Assembly: GCA_034506395.1 (NCBI GenBank) | Contig: JAPDPQ010000001.1 | Location: forward strand, 254,435-318,434 | Length of the DNA stretch: 64,000 nt | Source: a candidate division KSB1 bacterium | GTDB lineage: Bacteria > Zhuqueibacterota > Zhuqueibacteria > Thermofontimicrobiales > Thermofontimicrobiaceae | Direction of reading: 5' to 3' | Shown: in pieces, positions 17,244 to 27,354 of the stretch | Layout: every line of letters starts with the position of its first letter | How positions within the stretch are numbered: position 1 is the first letter of the stretch | Made by a program: the position numbers and the translations under genes | The notes under the pieces: generated by a model | The model's database searches: none | Seen by the model: the letters and a program-made list of their open reading frames with translations, nothing else | What the model was told of the DNA's origin: nothing

Positions 17244-18932
17244 ATGGCGCACCACCTGTATCGAAAAGTGCTACTGGTTGGAATTGTGGTTTGGCTCGGC
17301 TGTGCGAAACAGATGCCGCCGCCAGGGGGACCGGTGGACACTATCCCGCCGGAAATCGTCCGCAGTGTTCCATCGCCAGGCGAAACCAACGTACCAACCC
17401 GCACAAAAATCGAGATCGTCTTCAGCGAGGGCATGGATCACAAATCTGTCGAGAACGCCATCTTTATCTCGCCGTGGCCGTCAGAGCGCGTTTGGTTCCG
17501 CTGGTCCCGAAGAAAATTAAAGATCGAATTCGGGGACACGCTAAAAGAAAATCGGACTTACGTTGTCACCATTGGCTCTCGAGCTAGCGATCTGCGCAAC
17601 AATCAAATGAAAAACTCATTTTCGCTAGCGTTTGCTACTGGAGAACAAATCGACGTGGGACAAATTTCTGGTGCCGTTTATAGCCCTTCTGGAGTTGAGG
17701 GAACGCTGGTCTGCGCCTACTCGCTGCAAGATTCTCATGATGTTGATCCGGCGGTGTTATTAGCAGATTACTACACCCAAACCGGTTCGAACGGCCAATA
17801 TCAATTACGCTATATCGCCCCTGGCAAGTATCGCTTATTCGCCATTCGAGATCGCGATGGCAATCGAAAATACACGCGGGGGATCGATGGTTTAGGCATC
17901 GCAACAAGAGACATAGAATTGACCGCAGAGGCGACGTCAATTAGTGATATCAATTTCCAAATTTTTGTAGAGGACACGATTCCTCCAACAGTAAAATCCG
18001 TTTATGCGCTTCATCGAACCGCTATTCTGGTGCGCTTCAGCAAAGCGATCAATGATTTTGATGAACAGCAACCAGATAAATATTTCATTATTTCGTCGGC
18101 AAAGGATTCCACGGAGAAATTGGTCCTTCGCTCATGTTACAAAAATCGCTTTGATGCGACCACGGTATTTTTGTCCACCGAACCCCAGCAGGCAGAGAGC
18201 TATTTGTTATCGGCACGGCACTTGTTCGATCTCTCTGGCCATCCGCTGGATAGCAGCCAAAGTCAACTGGAATTCATTGGCACGATTCAAGCTGACACAG
18301 TTCAGCCCACCATCTTATTTCGTTCAATCTCAGATCGGCAGACCGGCGTTCTTTTAACACCAGAGATTCGATTTGGTTTCTCCGAGCCAATGGATACCTC
18401 TGCCTTCGAGCGATCTTTTTCGCTTAGGGATCGCGATAGTTTGCTCGTGCCTGGAAACTTTCATTGGAACAACCCAGCAGATGTCTCCTTCGCGGTCGAG
18501 AATGCATTACAAAGCGCTTCGAGCTATACCATCCGCCTTCAGATCGACTCTATTACAGATCAATCGGGGAATCGATTAGCGGACACGTCGGCTGTCACTC
18601 ATTTCCGCACGATCAATCAGGACACTCTTTCTGCTATTGCTGGCACAGTGATCGATGAGCTTCCTGCAACGACGGGCAAAATCTATATGACCGCTAAAAG
18701 TGAGCACAATAGCTATCACCAAGTGCTGGATGAACCCGGCCCATATCGGTTCGAAGCTATTTTGCCTGGCATCTATACCATCTACGGTTTTCGAGACGCG
18801 GATGGCAATGGCAGCTATAGCTATGGCAGGGCTGTACCATTTCAACCAGCCGAACGATTTTTTTATTATTCAGACTCTATCAAAGTTCGGTCTCGTTGGC
18901 CAAACGAGGGCAACGACATCCGCTTCAAATAG
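17244..18932 (+). CDS. Ig-like (SbsA/Big_5) domain lipoprotein
   Basis: Envelope lipoprotein of 562 residues with no assigned enzymatic role. ATG 17244 is chosen over TTG 17229 because it gives a proper lipoprotein signal with lipobox LVGIVVWLGC (Cys20) and has AGAG upstream. After the Cys comes the PPGGPVDTIPPEI segment typical of this lipoprotein family in FCB bacteria. Then, in order: a Big_5 Ig-like domain (~40-130); a carboxypeptidase-regulatory-like sandwich containing GKYRLFAIRDRDGN; two more Ig-like units (starting IPPTVKSV and VQPTILFR); and a final sandwich containing GIYTIYGFRDADGNG. It probably faces the periplasm or the cell surface. It has no operon partners. Confidence 0.87.
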   Translation: MAHHLYRKVLLVGIVVWLGCAKQMPPPGGPVDTIPPEIVRSVPSPGETNVPTRTKIEIVFSEGMDHKSVENAIFISPWPSERVWFRWSRRKLKIEFGDTLKENRTYVVTIGSRASDLRNNQMKNSFSLAFATGEQIDVGQISGAVYSPSGVEGTLVCAYSLQDSHDVDPAVLLADYYTQTGSNGQYQLRYIAPGKYRLFAIRDRDGNRKYTRGIDGLGIATRDIELTAEATSISDINFQIFVEDTIPPTVKSVYALHRTAILVRFSKAINDFDEQQPDKYFIISSAKDSTEKLVLRSCYKNRFDATTVFLSTEPQQAESYLLSARHLFDLSGHPLDSSQSQLEFIGTIQADTVQPTILFRSISDRQTGVLLTPEIRFGFSEPMDTSAFERSFSLRDRDSLLVPGNFHWNNPADVSFAVENALQSASSYTIRLQIDSITDQSGNRLADTSAVTHFRTINQDTLSAIAGTVIDELPATTGKIYMTAKSEHNSYHQVLDEPGPYRFEAILPGIYTIYGFRDADGNGSYSYGRAVPFQPAERFFYYSDSIKVRSRWPNEGNDIRFK

Positions 18933-19274
18933 CGGCTGAGAGCCGAGTGTGAAAAAAAATATTTAGGCGATAGACCGACAATCTATTTTCTGCTTCCCTT
19001 ATGGAGCTGCCAAATTTTTATCTACGCGACATTGGCAAAAAAGAAGTGATTATTAATGGTAAGGTGAAAAAGATAGCTTAATTTTTTATGCTTACTTTAG
19101 AGTTCGCAAACAAGATCGCTTTACCATATTGATGTCATTCCTGCGAATCCTGACATCAGTTCTCAAGTTTTTTATTAGATCAAGCGAACTTCCTGGATGC
19201 GTAGTAAGGATCTACTTCTATTTTTAAATTTATCATTTTACAGAAATCGGTGTTCACCAAAAACAGGAGTATCA
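18933..19274. other. Intergenic with a GATGTCA inverted repeat
   Basis: Contains GATGTCA (19131-19137) and its inverted copy TGACATC (19151-19157) around TTCCTGCGAATCC, a relic of the same intergenic repeat family seen near 17081 and 50900. The rest is A+T rich and should contain the lysA promoter, which I cannot place. Confidence 0.4.
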
Positions 19275-20537
19275 ATGAATCGATTTGCTTATTGGGATCA
19301 ATATCTCTATTGCGAAGACTTGAGCATCGAGGCGCTCGCGGAAAAATACGGGACGCCATTGTACCTTTATAGCAAGAACATGATCGTTGAAAATTACCAC
19401 GCGATGGATCGAGCGTTTGCTGGTGTGCCCCACACCATCTGCTATGCGATGAAAGCGAATTCCAATTTCCACATTTTGAAACTATTGGCATCGCTTGGCA
19501 GCGGAGCTGATGTAGTCTCTGGTGGTGAATTGCTTTTGGCATTGCGGGCGGGTATCCCAGCGGAGAAAATTGTATATGCTGGTGTGGGAAAGACTGATGC
19601 TGAAATCGAATTTGCTATTGATCAGGGGATTCTAGCATTGAATGTCGAATCAGAGCCAGAATTGGAACTGGTCAATCAAATTGCGCTTCGCATGGGTCAG
19701 CAAGCTCCCGTCGCTATCCGCATTAACCCCGATATCGACATTCATGGTCATCCTTATATCTCAACTGGCAAGGCGATCAATAAATTTGGAATCGAGATCG
19801 TCCGTGCTCAACAAGCGTTTTTGCGCGCCAAGGACCTGGATGGCATTGATATTGTGGGGGTGCATTGCCATATCGGATCTCAGATTTTGAATCTCGAGTA
19901 CTATGTGGCAGCAGCCAAGAAGTTGTTCGAGTTTGTGCAATGGGTACGCGAGGCAGGCATAGAACTCCAGCATATCGATATTGGTGGCGGACTGGGCGTC
20001 CATTACCCTGATTTGATTCCTGATTACGCGGAACTACCCAGTGAACGGGTTCCCACGCCCAATGCGCTGGCCGAGAAAGTGCTCTCAATTTTAAAACCGC
20101 TCGGGTTGGAGATCTTAATCGAACCAGGTCGCTCTATAATTGGTGAAACCGGAGCACTGATTTGCAAGGTGCTGTATATTAAAAAATCACATGATAAAAA
20201 TTTTGCCGTGGTCGATGCGGGAATGAACGACCTCATTCGGCCAAGCTTATACAATGCTTATCATCAAATTGTGCCGCTGCGCAAACGCAGCAATGATTGG
20301 GAAATTTATGACGTTGTCGGCCCAATTTGTGAGACAGGTGATTTCTTGGCAAAAGATCGAAAGCTTCCCCAGCTGGAGCCCGGCGATTACCTCGCGATTA
20401 TGACTGCTGGAGCATACGGCTATTCCTTGGCAAGCAATTATAATTCCAGGCCCAGACCCATCGAAGTGTGGGTTGATCGAAATCATGACCAAGTCATTCG
20501 CGATCGAGAAAAGGTGGAGGAGTGGCTCCCGAAGTAG
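19275..20537 (+). CDS. lysA: Diaminopimelate decarboxylase
   Basis: Last step of lysine synthesis: PLP-dependent decarboxylation of meso-diaminopimelate to L-lysine, in the cytosol. Start ATG 19275 has AGGAG five bases upstream; the longer frame from 19197 is not needed. 420 residues, normal for the family. The PLP lysine is Lys60 in YAMKANSN. The alanine-racemase-like barrel carries GVHCHIGSQI and GGGLGV (phosphate binding) and EPGRSI. The C-terminal beta domain has CETGD (Cys~352), which completes the active site of the other subunit in the dimer. dapF lies next on the same strand, so the two final diaminopimelate-branch enzymes are clustered. Confidence 0.97.
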   Translation: MNRFAYWDQYLYCEDLSIEALAEKYGTPLYLYSKNMIVENYHAMDRAFAGVPHTICYAMKANSNFHILKLLASLGSGADVVSGGELLLALRAGIPAEKIVYAGVGKTDAEIEFAIDQGILALNVESEPELELVNQIALRMGQQAPVAIRINPDIDIHGHPYISTGKAINKFGIEIVRAQQAFLRAKDLDGIDIVGVHCHIGSQILNLEYYVAAAKKLFEFVQWVREAGIELQHIDIGGGLGVHYPDLIPDYAELPSERVPTPNALAEKVLSILKPLGLEILIEPGRSIIGETGALICKVLYIKKSHDKNFAVVDAGMNDLIRPSLYNAYHQIVPLRKRSNDWEIYDVVGPICETGDFLAKDRKLPQLEPGDYLAIMTAGAYGYSLASNYNSRPRPIEVWVDRNHDQVIRDREKVEEWLPK

Positions 20538-20791
20538 TTGCTAATACAAATGCGTGTCTGGGTTGACGGGCATCTCGTTACTCAATCGACCCGCATATCC
20601 GCTTATTGGGAAATTCCGCTCCACCTTGGCAGACCGAACGACGCGGAATATAGAAATTTTAATTTTTAAAATGGAAACGAAGCCACGATGCTTTCAGATC
20701 ATCGCGTATCTTCGATGCTGATTGCACTAACGATCAAGGATGATGCCTAACATCTTTCATGAAAAAATAGCAAGCTTGTTGTTTAAGTGCT

Positions 20792-21601
20792 ATGAAACCA
20801 GATCGAGTGATCAATTTTGCCAAGCTTTCGGCTACTGGCAATGACTTTATTTTGTTCGATAATCGGGACGGAAGATTTCGCGGGGAAGAGCGCGAGTTTT
20901 TTCGTGATATTTGTCAGCGCCGCTTCTCCGTTGGAGCCGATGGAATTTTGCTGTTGGAGTCCAGCCAGCGACATGATTTTTCGCTTCGCTATTATAATTC
21001 AGACGGGTCGTTGGGAGAGATGTGCGGGAATGGGGCGCGTGCGGCTGCCTATTATGCATGGCGGCATGGAATTGCTGGCTCGACGATGACATTTGACGTG
21101 CTCGGGGTGAGCTATGAAGCGACCATCAAAGACAACGGAGTCAATTTGATCATGCCGCCGCCTGTATCCATTCAGGAGTTCCCTGGTGTAGCGGATCAGG
21201 CCGACGGGGTTGAAGGTGGCTATCTCAACGTCGGAGTCCCCCACTATGTACTCTTTGTAGAAGATGTAGAATTGGTCGATGTGGAAACCATTGGCAGAAA
21301 ATATCGGTATCATCCAGTGTTTCAGCCCTGGGGAGCCAATGTCAATTTCGTCCAGGTGCTGGATCAGAACCATATCAAAATTCGGACCTATGAGCGCGGT
21401 GTGGAGGCCGAGACTCTGGCTTGCGGAACAGGGACCATTTCGGCTGCGATCCTTGCCTATCGTCAAAGGGCGATCCATGTACCAGTGACTGTACAAGCGC
21501 GCGGCGGTCAATTGAGAGTTTTTTTTGAAACCGATATGACGAAAATTTTACTTGAAGGTCAAGCTAAAATTGTGTATTATGGTCAGTTAATTGATCGTTA
21601 A
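20792..21601 (+). CDS. dapF: Diaminopimelate epimerase
   Basis: Interconverts LL- and meso-diaminopimelate, feeding both peptidoglycan and, through the adjacent lysA, lysine. 269 residues. The two half-domains each carry their catalytic cysteine: MCGNGAR (Cys78) and ACGTGT (Cys211). The N-terminal ATGNDF motif is intact. ATG 20792 fits the family start though no Shine-Dalgarno site precedes it. The 254-base gap after lysA has no terminator that I can see, so co-transcription is possible. Confidence 0.97.
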   Translation: MKPDRVINFAKLSATGNDFILFDNRDGRFRGEEREFFRDICQRRFSVGADGILLLESSQRHDFSLRYYNSDGSLGEMCGNGARAAAYYAWRHGIAGSTMTFDVLGVSYEATIKDNGVNLIMPPPVSIQEFPGVADQADGVEGGYLNVGVPHYVLFVEDVELVDVETIGRKYRYHPVFQPWGANVNFVQVLDQNHIKIRTYERGVEAETLACGTGTISAAILAYRQRAIHVPVTVQARGGQLRVFFETDMTKILLEGQAKIVYYGQLIDR

Positions 21602-21812
21602 GAGAGCACCCAAGCGCGCAGAGCCGGTCATGTTATCTCCCAAGGCATTCATCTTCAGCCATCAGGCTTTTCAATAAAAACACGATTGCCGTCGAAATAC
21701 TCATGGGCCTTTCATAACTGGCACAAAATCCCCGTATAGACAGTTTCTCTGGCCTTCAGCGCTGGCGAGTTGCTCTACTGCAGAGATTGGATGATACACA
21801 GGACGATGTTTC

Positions 21813-23990
21813 ATGAAAACCAAGACGCTGCGAGCTTTCTACATCGGGAATTTGATCGGGCTGGCAACTGCAGCAGTCATCATTGTGGTCACCAATGGGA
21901 TCTTTCCCAAACTGTTCGATGGTTTTGAAGCGAAGACGCTGGACCTTCGTTATATTTCCAAAATTCGAAAACTGGAAGCAATGCGGGCAGGACAGACCAT
22001 TGATGATATCGTGATCATCGATATTGATAACCGAAGCCTCAACCAATTTGGTCGATTTCAGCAATGGCCACGAGATTACTACATCGACGTGCTCAATTTT
22101 TTAGCCCAGTCGCGGGCATTAGTAATCGGTTTCGATATCCTATTCATGGAGCCAGATATCGATCGGGTGGCTGATCAGCAGTTCGTCGAGGCGACAGCCA
22201 AAGCAGGAAACGTCTGCCACGCTTTTTCTTTTTCACGCGCTGAACCTGAGGCATTTCTTTATAAAATGGATGCTCTGCCAGAGGCTTTGGACCGATCTGG
22301 GTTCAGTTATATTTTTTCAGAAGCGATCGTCAAGCGATTTCCAATGGCAGAACGGTTTGATGGGAAATTCTACGATCTCTATAATGCAGCGAAACGGATT
22401 GGCTTCGTCAATTTTCAGCCCGATAACGACGCTGTAATTCGCAACATGCCTCTGTTCATGAACTTTGGTGGCGAGCTCTATCCCTCACTCGCCATGGCCA
22501 TGGTCCTCTTCTTGTACGATATTCACAACAACCAAATCGAGATCGAACCAGGTAAGTACATCCGATTGTCAGTGGTTACACCGAAGCAGCAGCGGCTCAT
22601 CACAATCCCAATTGACAACCAAGGGCAAATGTTGATCAACTACATGGGGAGCTATCAAACGTTTCGATATGTCTCTTTTTATGATGTGTGGGCGAACCGC
22701 GTTCCAGCGGAGTTTTTCACCAATAAAGTGGTGCTGATCGGCGCCTCCGCCGCTGGTTTGTTCGATCTCCGCCCCGTGCCATTTCAAAACGCGCTTCCTG
22801 GAGTCGAGATCCATGCCAACGTGATCTGCAACATTTTGACTCAGAATTTCATCCGTCGCATCCCCACCGTGGTGAACTGGCTGATCGTTGCGCTGCTCTC
22901 GATGCTTATTAGCACCATCGCAATTTCGTTGCGGCTCAAAATCAATATCCCCATCATCCTGATGTCATCTGTCGGGTTCGTTTTCATAACATTTTGGGCG
23001 TTCAATAACTACAATCTCTGGATCGAAAACGTACGGCCGATGGTAAGCGTGCTATTTAGCCTTATCGCGGTATTGATGTATCGCTATATAACGGAGAGCA
23101 AGGATAAGCGAAAAATCAAGGTGATGTTCCAGCATTATCTCTCCGCAGCGGTAGTCAATGAACTTTTGAGTAATCCCAGCCAGTTGAAATTGGGCGGCGA
23201 GCGCAAAGTTGCCACAGCCTTTTTTTCAGATATAAAAGATTTCAGCACCATAGCTGAAAGTCTGGAACCAGAACGATTGGTTTCGGTGTTAAATGAATAC
23301 TTTTCTGCAATGACCGAAGTCATTCTCCGGTATGAGGGCTTTCTTGATAAATATGTGGGCGATGCAATTGTTTCAATTTTCGGGATCCCCATTGAGCAAG
23401 AGGATCATGCGATTCGCGCCTGCAACGCCGCCCTGGATATGCGCAAAGAACTGGTCATTTTGAGCCAGATGTGGAAACGGGAAGGCAAGCCGGCCTTCGA
23501 AGCTCGGATTGGGATCAATTCCGGTCCAATGATCGCAGGAAATATTGGTGGCACCAATCGATTTGATTATACCGTGATCGGTGATAGTGTGAATTTGGCA
23601 GCCAGGCTGGAAAGCGCCAACAAAATTTATGGGACATCCATCATTATCAGTGACGAAACGTTCTCCCAGGTGCACAAGAATTTTTGGTGTCGCGAATTGG
23701 ATTCGATCCGCGTCAAGGGAAAAACCAAGCCGGTGCGCATCTACGAATTGATCGGTCGAAAGACTGAAGAGATCGACCCGGTCCGTGCGAAAAGCCTGGA
23801 GTATTTTTTAAAAGGACTTGAGATTTATCGCAAGCGGGATTGGATCCACGCATATGATCTATTTCAAAAGGCATTGACCTTGAATCCATATGACGGTCCA
23901 TCCCGCGAGTTTATCCGACGCTGTAAACTGTTTATCGAATATCCTCGTCCAGAAAATTGGGATGGGGTATTTGAGATGAAAGAAAAATAA
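21813..23990 (+). CDS. CHASE2-domain class III adenylate cyclase
   Basis: Membrane receptor that probably makes cAMP from ATP in response to an extracytoplasmic signal. 725 residues: N-terminal transmembrane helix (GLATAAVIIVVTNGIF), a large periplasmic CHASE2 sensor (about 35-335), three close transmembrane helices (about 345-425), a class III cyclase domain (about 455-640) and a C-terminal TPR-like pair of helices. Metal-binding Asp residues are in FSDIKDF and YVGDAI. Lys in FLDKYVGD and Thr in YTVIGDSVN are the pattern for adenine rather than guanine, and the transition-state Asn/Arg are present (VNLAARLE). AGGA lies nine bases before the ATG. The signal is unknown. Confidence 0.93.
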   Translation: MKTKTLRAFYIGNLIGLATAAVIIVVTNGIFPKLFDGFEAKTLDLRYISKIRKLEAMRAGQTIDDIVIIDIDNRSLNQFGRFQQWPRDYYIDVLNFLAQSRALVIGFDILFMEPDIDRVADQQFVEATAKAGNVCHAFSFSRAEPEAFLYKMDALPEALDRSGFSYIFSEAIVKRFPMAERFDGKFYDLYNAAKRIGFVNFQPDNDAVIRNMPLFMNFGGELYPSLAMAMVLFLYDIHNNQIEIEPGKYIRLSVVTPKQQRLITIPIDNQGQMLINYMGSYQTFRYVSFYDVWANRVPAEFFTNKVVLIGASAAGLFDLRPVPFQNALPGVEIHANVICNILTQNFIRRIPTVVNWLIVALLSMLISTIAISLRLKINIPIILMSSVGFVFITFWAFNNYNLWIENVRPMVSVLFSLIAVLMYRYITESKDKRKIKVMFQHYLSAAVVNELLSNPSQLKLGGERKVATAFFSDIKDFSTIAESLEPERLVSVLNEYFSAMTEVILRYEGFLDKYVGDAIVSIFGIPIEQEDHAIRACNAALDMRKELVILSQMWKREGKPAFEARIGINSGPMIAGNIGGTNRFDYTVIGDSVNLAARLESANKIYGTSIIISDETFSQVHKNFWCRELDSIRVKGKTKPVRIYELIGRKTEEIDPVRAKSLEYFLKGLEIYRKRDWIHAYDLFQKALTLNPYDGPSREFIRRCKLFIEYPRPENWDGVFEMKEK

Positions 23991-23999
23991 TTCGCGCCA

Positions 24000-24491
24000 A
24001 TGTATCCCCATTACTTGATTGATGGCTATAATCTGATTCATGTTGTCTCTGAGCTGAGTCGCTTCCTGGATAGCGGATTGGAACAGGCGCGCAATCGCCT
24101 AATCCATCTCTTGCAAAGCTATGCTGTGACGCATCGGGTAGCTATCACTGTCGTATTTGATGGCAATGAAGTGGGTCACATAGAGCCCCCCGTTCCAGCA
24201 AACCCTCGATTACAAATCCGCTACTCTCATCCGCCAGAAAAAGCCGATCCCGTAATCAAACGGATCATCGATAAAGCAAAGAATCGGCGGTCGATTATTC
24301 TCATTTCTGCGGATAATGAATTGACCCGTTATGGTCGTGCTTCTGGTACACAAGTTCTTTCGCCACAAGGATTCTTTGACCGTATTTGTCAGCCGGCCAA
24401 TCAAAAGCAGATGGAGCAGAAATTTAATTCGGAGCTTTCAGAAGCGGAACTGGCCGATTGGTTGAAAATTTTTCGAGCGCAGGACAAATGA
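24000..24491 (+). CDS. NYN-domain ribonuclease, YacP/Rae1-like
   Basis: 163 residues with the PIN-like NYN fold: LIDGYNLIH at the start (first acidic metal ligand), VVFDGNE in the middle and ISADNELTRYG near the end, the pattern of YacP. The Bacillus protein (Rae1) is a ribosome-associated mRNA endonuclease of about 170 residues. The ATG lies ten bases after the cyclase stop, and the gene's own stop overlaps the following histidine-kinase ATG, so it is probably translated as part of an operon. The link between this nuclease and the signalling genes on either side is positional only. Confidence 0.88.
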   Translation: MYPHYLIDGYNLIHVVSELSRFLDSGLEQARNRLIHLLQSYAVTHRVAITVVFDGNEVGHIEPPVPANPRLQIRYSHPPEKADPVIKRIIDKAKNRRSIILISADNELTRYGRASGTQVLSPQGFFDRICQPANQKQMEQKFNSELSEAELADWLKIFRAQDK

Positions 24492-25846
24492 CCCAAACAA
24501 GCAAAGCAACAGCGAAACTGCTGTTCAGACAAAAATTCTATATTCGCTCGCTGATTCTCATCACCGTCATGGTGCTATTTGGTTTGAACTTGGGGAGCTG
24601 GCTGTTTCTTAAGCGAATCGATCGCTATTTGGAAGTCGAACTCGAAAAACGGCTCACTTCGATTGCTAGGCTGGCCGATCGCCTCTTGCTCAAACAATAT
24701 ATCGATGATCTGCTTAACAACCTTGAGCCGGCATTCGCTTCGTTTTATATTAGACAAGATTTGAACAAACTGGTCGATAATCAGGAGCTTCAGGCGGCCT
24801 ACATCATCGATCGCGATTTTCAGGTGCTTGTCTCGGCCGGTCGTGGGTTATTGGATGAGCCGCGGAGAACCTATTTGCGCCAGGATAGTACAGCAATTGC
24901 ACTGGCATGGCAAGGAACGATTGCCGCCGCTCCACTCCATGTCGTCGCTGGCAATCGTTTTAAAAATGTCTATGCGCCACTCAGAGATATCTCACTGGAC
25001 GTCGTCGCCCTTCTGGTGCTGGAAGCCAACGCCGATTTTTTTGCAGTGTTGGGATTTTTTCAGCGCGGTCTCATCATCGCTGGCCTCATCAGCTTCGGGT
25101 TGATCATTCTGTTCGTGGTCTTCATCTCCTGGATGATTACCTTGCTCATCCGGAACCAGGAATCATTAAAGCAGGCTGAACAATTAGCCGCAATGGGTCG
25201 GATGGCCGCCTCAATGGCGCATGAAATCCGCAACCCTTTGGGGATCATCAAAAGCACTGCCGATGTGCTGAAAGAAAAATATGGTCATCTGCAACAACCA
25301 GATGAGCTGTTCGACTACATTTCCGATGAAGTCAAGCGACTCAATGTGCTGGTGAACAATTTTCTTTCGTTTGCCAGAGAACCAAAGCTGAGCCCCAAAT
25401 TGGCGGACCTCAATCAAGCGGTCAATCGCGCCGTATCCGCTATCCAGCGGGAATTGGCCAATAAAGAGATCCAGATTCGCGTTCGACCCTGCCAAAATTT
25501 AGCGCCATTTTATTTTGATGATGATGCCATCCACCAAGTGTTAATCAATCTGTTGCTCAATGCAATTCAAGCCATTGATTCGCAGGGATCGATCGATATC
25601 GCGCTAGAGATGACTACACTCAAGGACCGGCCATACGCGATTTTGACGATCGCTGATACGGGTTGTGGGATTGAAGGTGATATTTCACAAATTTTCCAGC
25701 CGTTCTATACAAGCAAATCATCTGGCAGCGGTCTGGGACTCACAATCAGCCAACAACTGGTTCACCAGCATGGTGGCTGGATTGAAGCCGAATCCCAACC
25801 CGGGCAAGGTGCCACGTTTCGGATTTTTTTGCCGATAGCTTCGTGA
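24488..25846 (+). CDS. Membrane sensor histidine kinase, NtrB/AtoS-like
   Basis: 452 residues from ATG 24488, which overlaps the previous stop as ATGA and has AGGA four bases upstream. Two transmembrane helices (about 20-38 and 197-220) bound a ~155-residue periplasmic sensor of no recognised family. The kinase core follows: H-box MAASMAHEIRNPLG (His245 is the phosphorylation site), N-box LINLLLNAIQA, G1 box ADTGCGIEG, F-box FQPFYTSKSSG and G2 box SGLGLTI. It is probably cognate to the NtrC-type regulator immediately downstream, feeding sigma-54 control. Confidence 0.94.
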   Translation: MTQTSKATAKLLFRQKFYIRSLILITVMVLFGLNLGSWLFLKRIDRYLEVELEKRLTSIARLADRLLLKQYIDDLLNNLEPAFASFYIRQDLNKLVDNQELQAAYIIDRDFQVLVSAGRGLLDEPRRTYLRQDSTAIALAWQGTIAAAPLHVVAGNRFKNVYAPLRDISLDVVALLVLEANADFFAVLGFFQRGLIIAGLISFGLIILFVVFISWMITLLIRNQESLKQAEQLAAMGRMAASMAHEIRNPLGIIKSTADVLKEKYGHLQQPDELFDYISDEVKRLNVLVNNFLSFAREPKLSPKLADLNQAVNRAVSAIQRELANKEIQIRVRPCQNLAPFYFDDDAIHQVLINLLLNAIQAIDSQGSIDIALEMTTLKDRPYAILTIADTGCGIEGDISQIFQPFYTSKSSGSGLGLTISQQLVHQHGGWIEAESQPGQGATFRIFLPIAS

Positions 25847-25983
25847 CTTTTTGGTTGACAGCGCGGTTTGACTTTATAATCGTTAGGAGAAATGGAATAC
25901 ATGGCTTTTCTCAGCCGCCTACTCTTCTTTGGCTATCTTAAGAAGCGAATTCATTGAACTCAGTCCAACCAGAGGAAAATGAA

Positions 25984-27330
25984 ATGAACGGAAATATTCT
26001 CATTATCGATAACGAAAAACGGATGTGTGGGGTATTGAAAGCGGCGCTGGAAATGGATCAGCATCAAGTCGAAGTCGCTTACGATGGCGAAACTGGCCTA
26101 TCTAAATTTAAGCGCGGTGAATTCGATGTCGTGATTACCGATCTAAAAATGCCAGGCAAAGATGGGATCGCTGTCCTGGAGGAGGTAAAAAAGTTATCCC
26201 CTGATACCGAAGTGATCCTTATGACCGCTTACGCCACTGCTCAAACGGCTGTCGAAGCTATGCGCAAAGGGGCATACGATTATTTAATCAAGCCGTTCGA
26301 GATGGTTGAAATGAAATTGAAAGTGAAGCAGATTCTCGAGAAGAAACAATTGGCCATTGAGAATCTAGATTTAAAAAGCAAGCTTCGCGACAAATATTCG
26401 CTGCGCAACATCGTCGGTCAAAGCGAAGCCATGCAGCAGGTCTATCGAATGGTCGAAAAAGTTGCCCCGCGAGATGCGACGGTTTTAATTCGCGGCGAGA
26501 GTGGCACAGGAAAGGAGTTGATTGCGCAAGCGATCCATCAATTAAGCCCAAGGGCGGAGCGAGCATTTATCGCGGTGAATTGTGCAGCCCTACCAGAAAC
26601 CCTATTGGAGAGTGAGCTGTTCGGCCACGAAAAGGGTGCTTTCACTGGTGCTGAGAAACAAAAGCGCGGCCGATTTGAACTGGCCGCTGGTGGGACAATT
26701 TTTCTCGATGAAATTGGGGACATCTCTCCAGCCACACAAGCGAAATTGCTCCGGGTATTGCAAAACAAAGAGATCAACCGGCTGGGCGGCGAAGAGACCA
26801 TCTCCGTAGATGTTCGAACCATTGCTGCCACTAACCGCAATCTGGAAGAGCTGATCAAACAGGGACAATTTCGGGAAGACCTGTATTATCGGCTGAATGT
26901 ATTCCCTATCGTATTGCCGCCGCTTCGGGACCGGCGCGAGGACATCCCAGACCTGGTGATGCATTTTTTGAAGAAATACAACCAGCCTGCAGATAAAATC
27001 CTTCCCTCCACTATGAAAGCCCTAATGAATTATCATTGGCCTGGGAATATTCGGGAGTTGGAAAATATCATCGAACGAATGATCATTCTCGCTGGCGATG
27101 ATCCGATCTCACCTGAGCTCCTTCCCCCTCAAATTAAGGGATACCTCGATGTCCAAGATTCTCCACTCATCCATATCCCTGATACTGGTCTTTCCATCGA
27201 TGCTGTTGAAAAACAACTGATCCAGCAGGCCCTAAAAAAGGCATCTGGGAACAAGAGCAAAGCGGCGAAATTGCTCGGCATCACGAGACGTCGGCTCTAC
27301 TCGATGATGGAACGATTAAACAGACTCTAA
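25984..27330 (+). CDS. Sigma-54-dependent NtrC-family response regulator
   Basis: Activates sigma-54 promoters when phosphorylated by the adjacent kinase. The start ATG 25984 is set by AGAGGA seven bases upstream; the frame opens 30 bases earlier at a TTG. 448 residues: receiver domain (1-120, Asp53 in ITDLKMPG the phospho-acceptor; the usual acidic pair is here Asp9-Asn10), AAA+ domain with Walker A GESGTGKE, the sigma-54 contact motif GAFTGA and the Walker B region GTIFLDEIGD, and a Fis-type helix-turn-helix (NKSKAAKLLGITRRRLYSMM). Its regulon is not revealed. A TTGACA/TATAAT pair at 25855-25880 has a short 14-base spacer and is a weak promoter candidate. Confidence 0.96.
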   Translation: MNGNILIIDNEKRMCGVLKAALEMDQHQVEVAYDGETGLSKFKRGEFDVVITDLKMPGKDGIAVLEEVKKLSPDTEVILMTAYATAQTAVEAMRKGAYDYLIKPFEMVEMKLKVKQILEKKQLAIENLDLKSKLRDKYSLRNIVGQSEAMQQVYRMVEKVAPRDATVLIRGESGTGKELIAQAIHQLSPRAERAFIAVNCAALPETLLESELFGHEKGAFTGAEKQKRGRFELAAGGTIFLDEIGDISPATQAKLLRVLQNKEINRLGGEETISVDVRTIAATNRNLEELIKQGQFREDLYYRLNVFPIVLPPLRDRREDIPDLVMHFLKKYNQPADKILPSTMKALMNYHWPGNIRELENIIERMIILAGDDPISPELLPPQIKGYLDVQDSPLIHIPDTGLSIDAVEKQLIQQALKKASGNKSKAAKLLGITRRRLYSMMERLNRL

Positions 27331-27354
27331 TGGGATCAACCTGGCCTCGAATGC

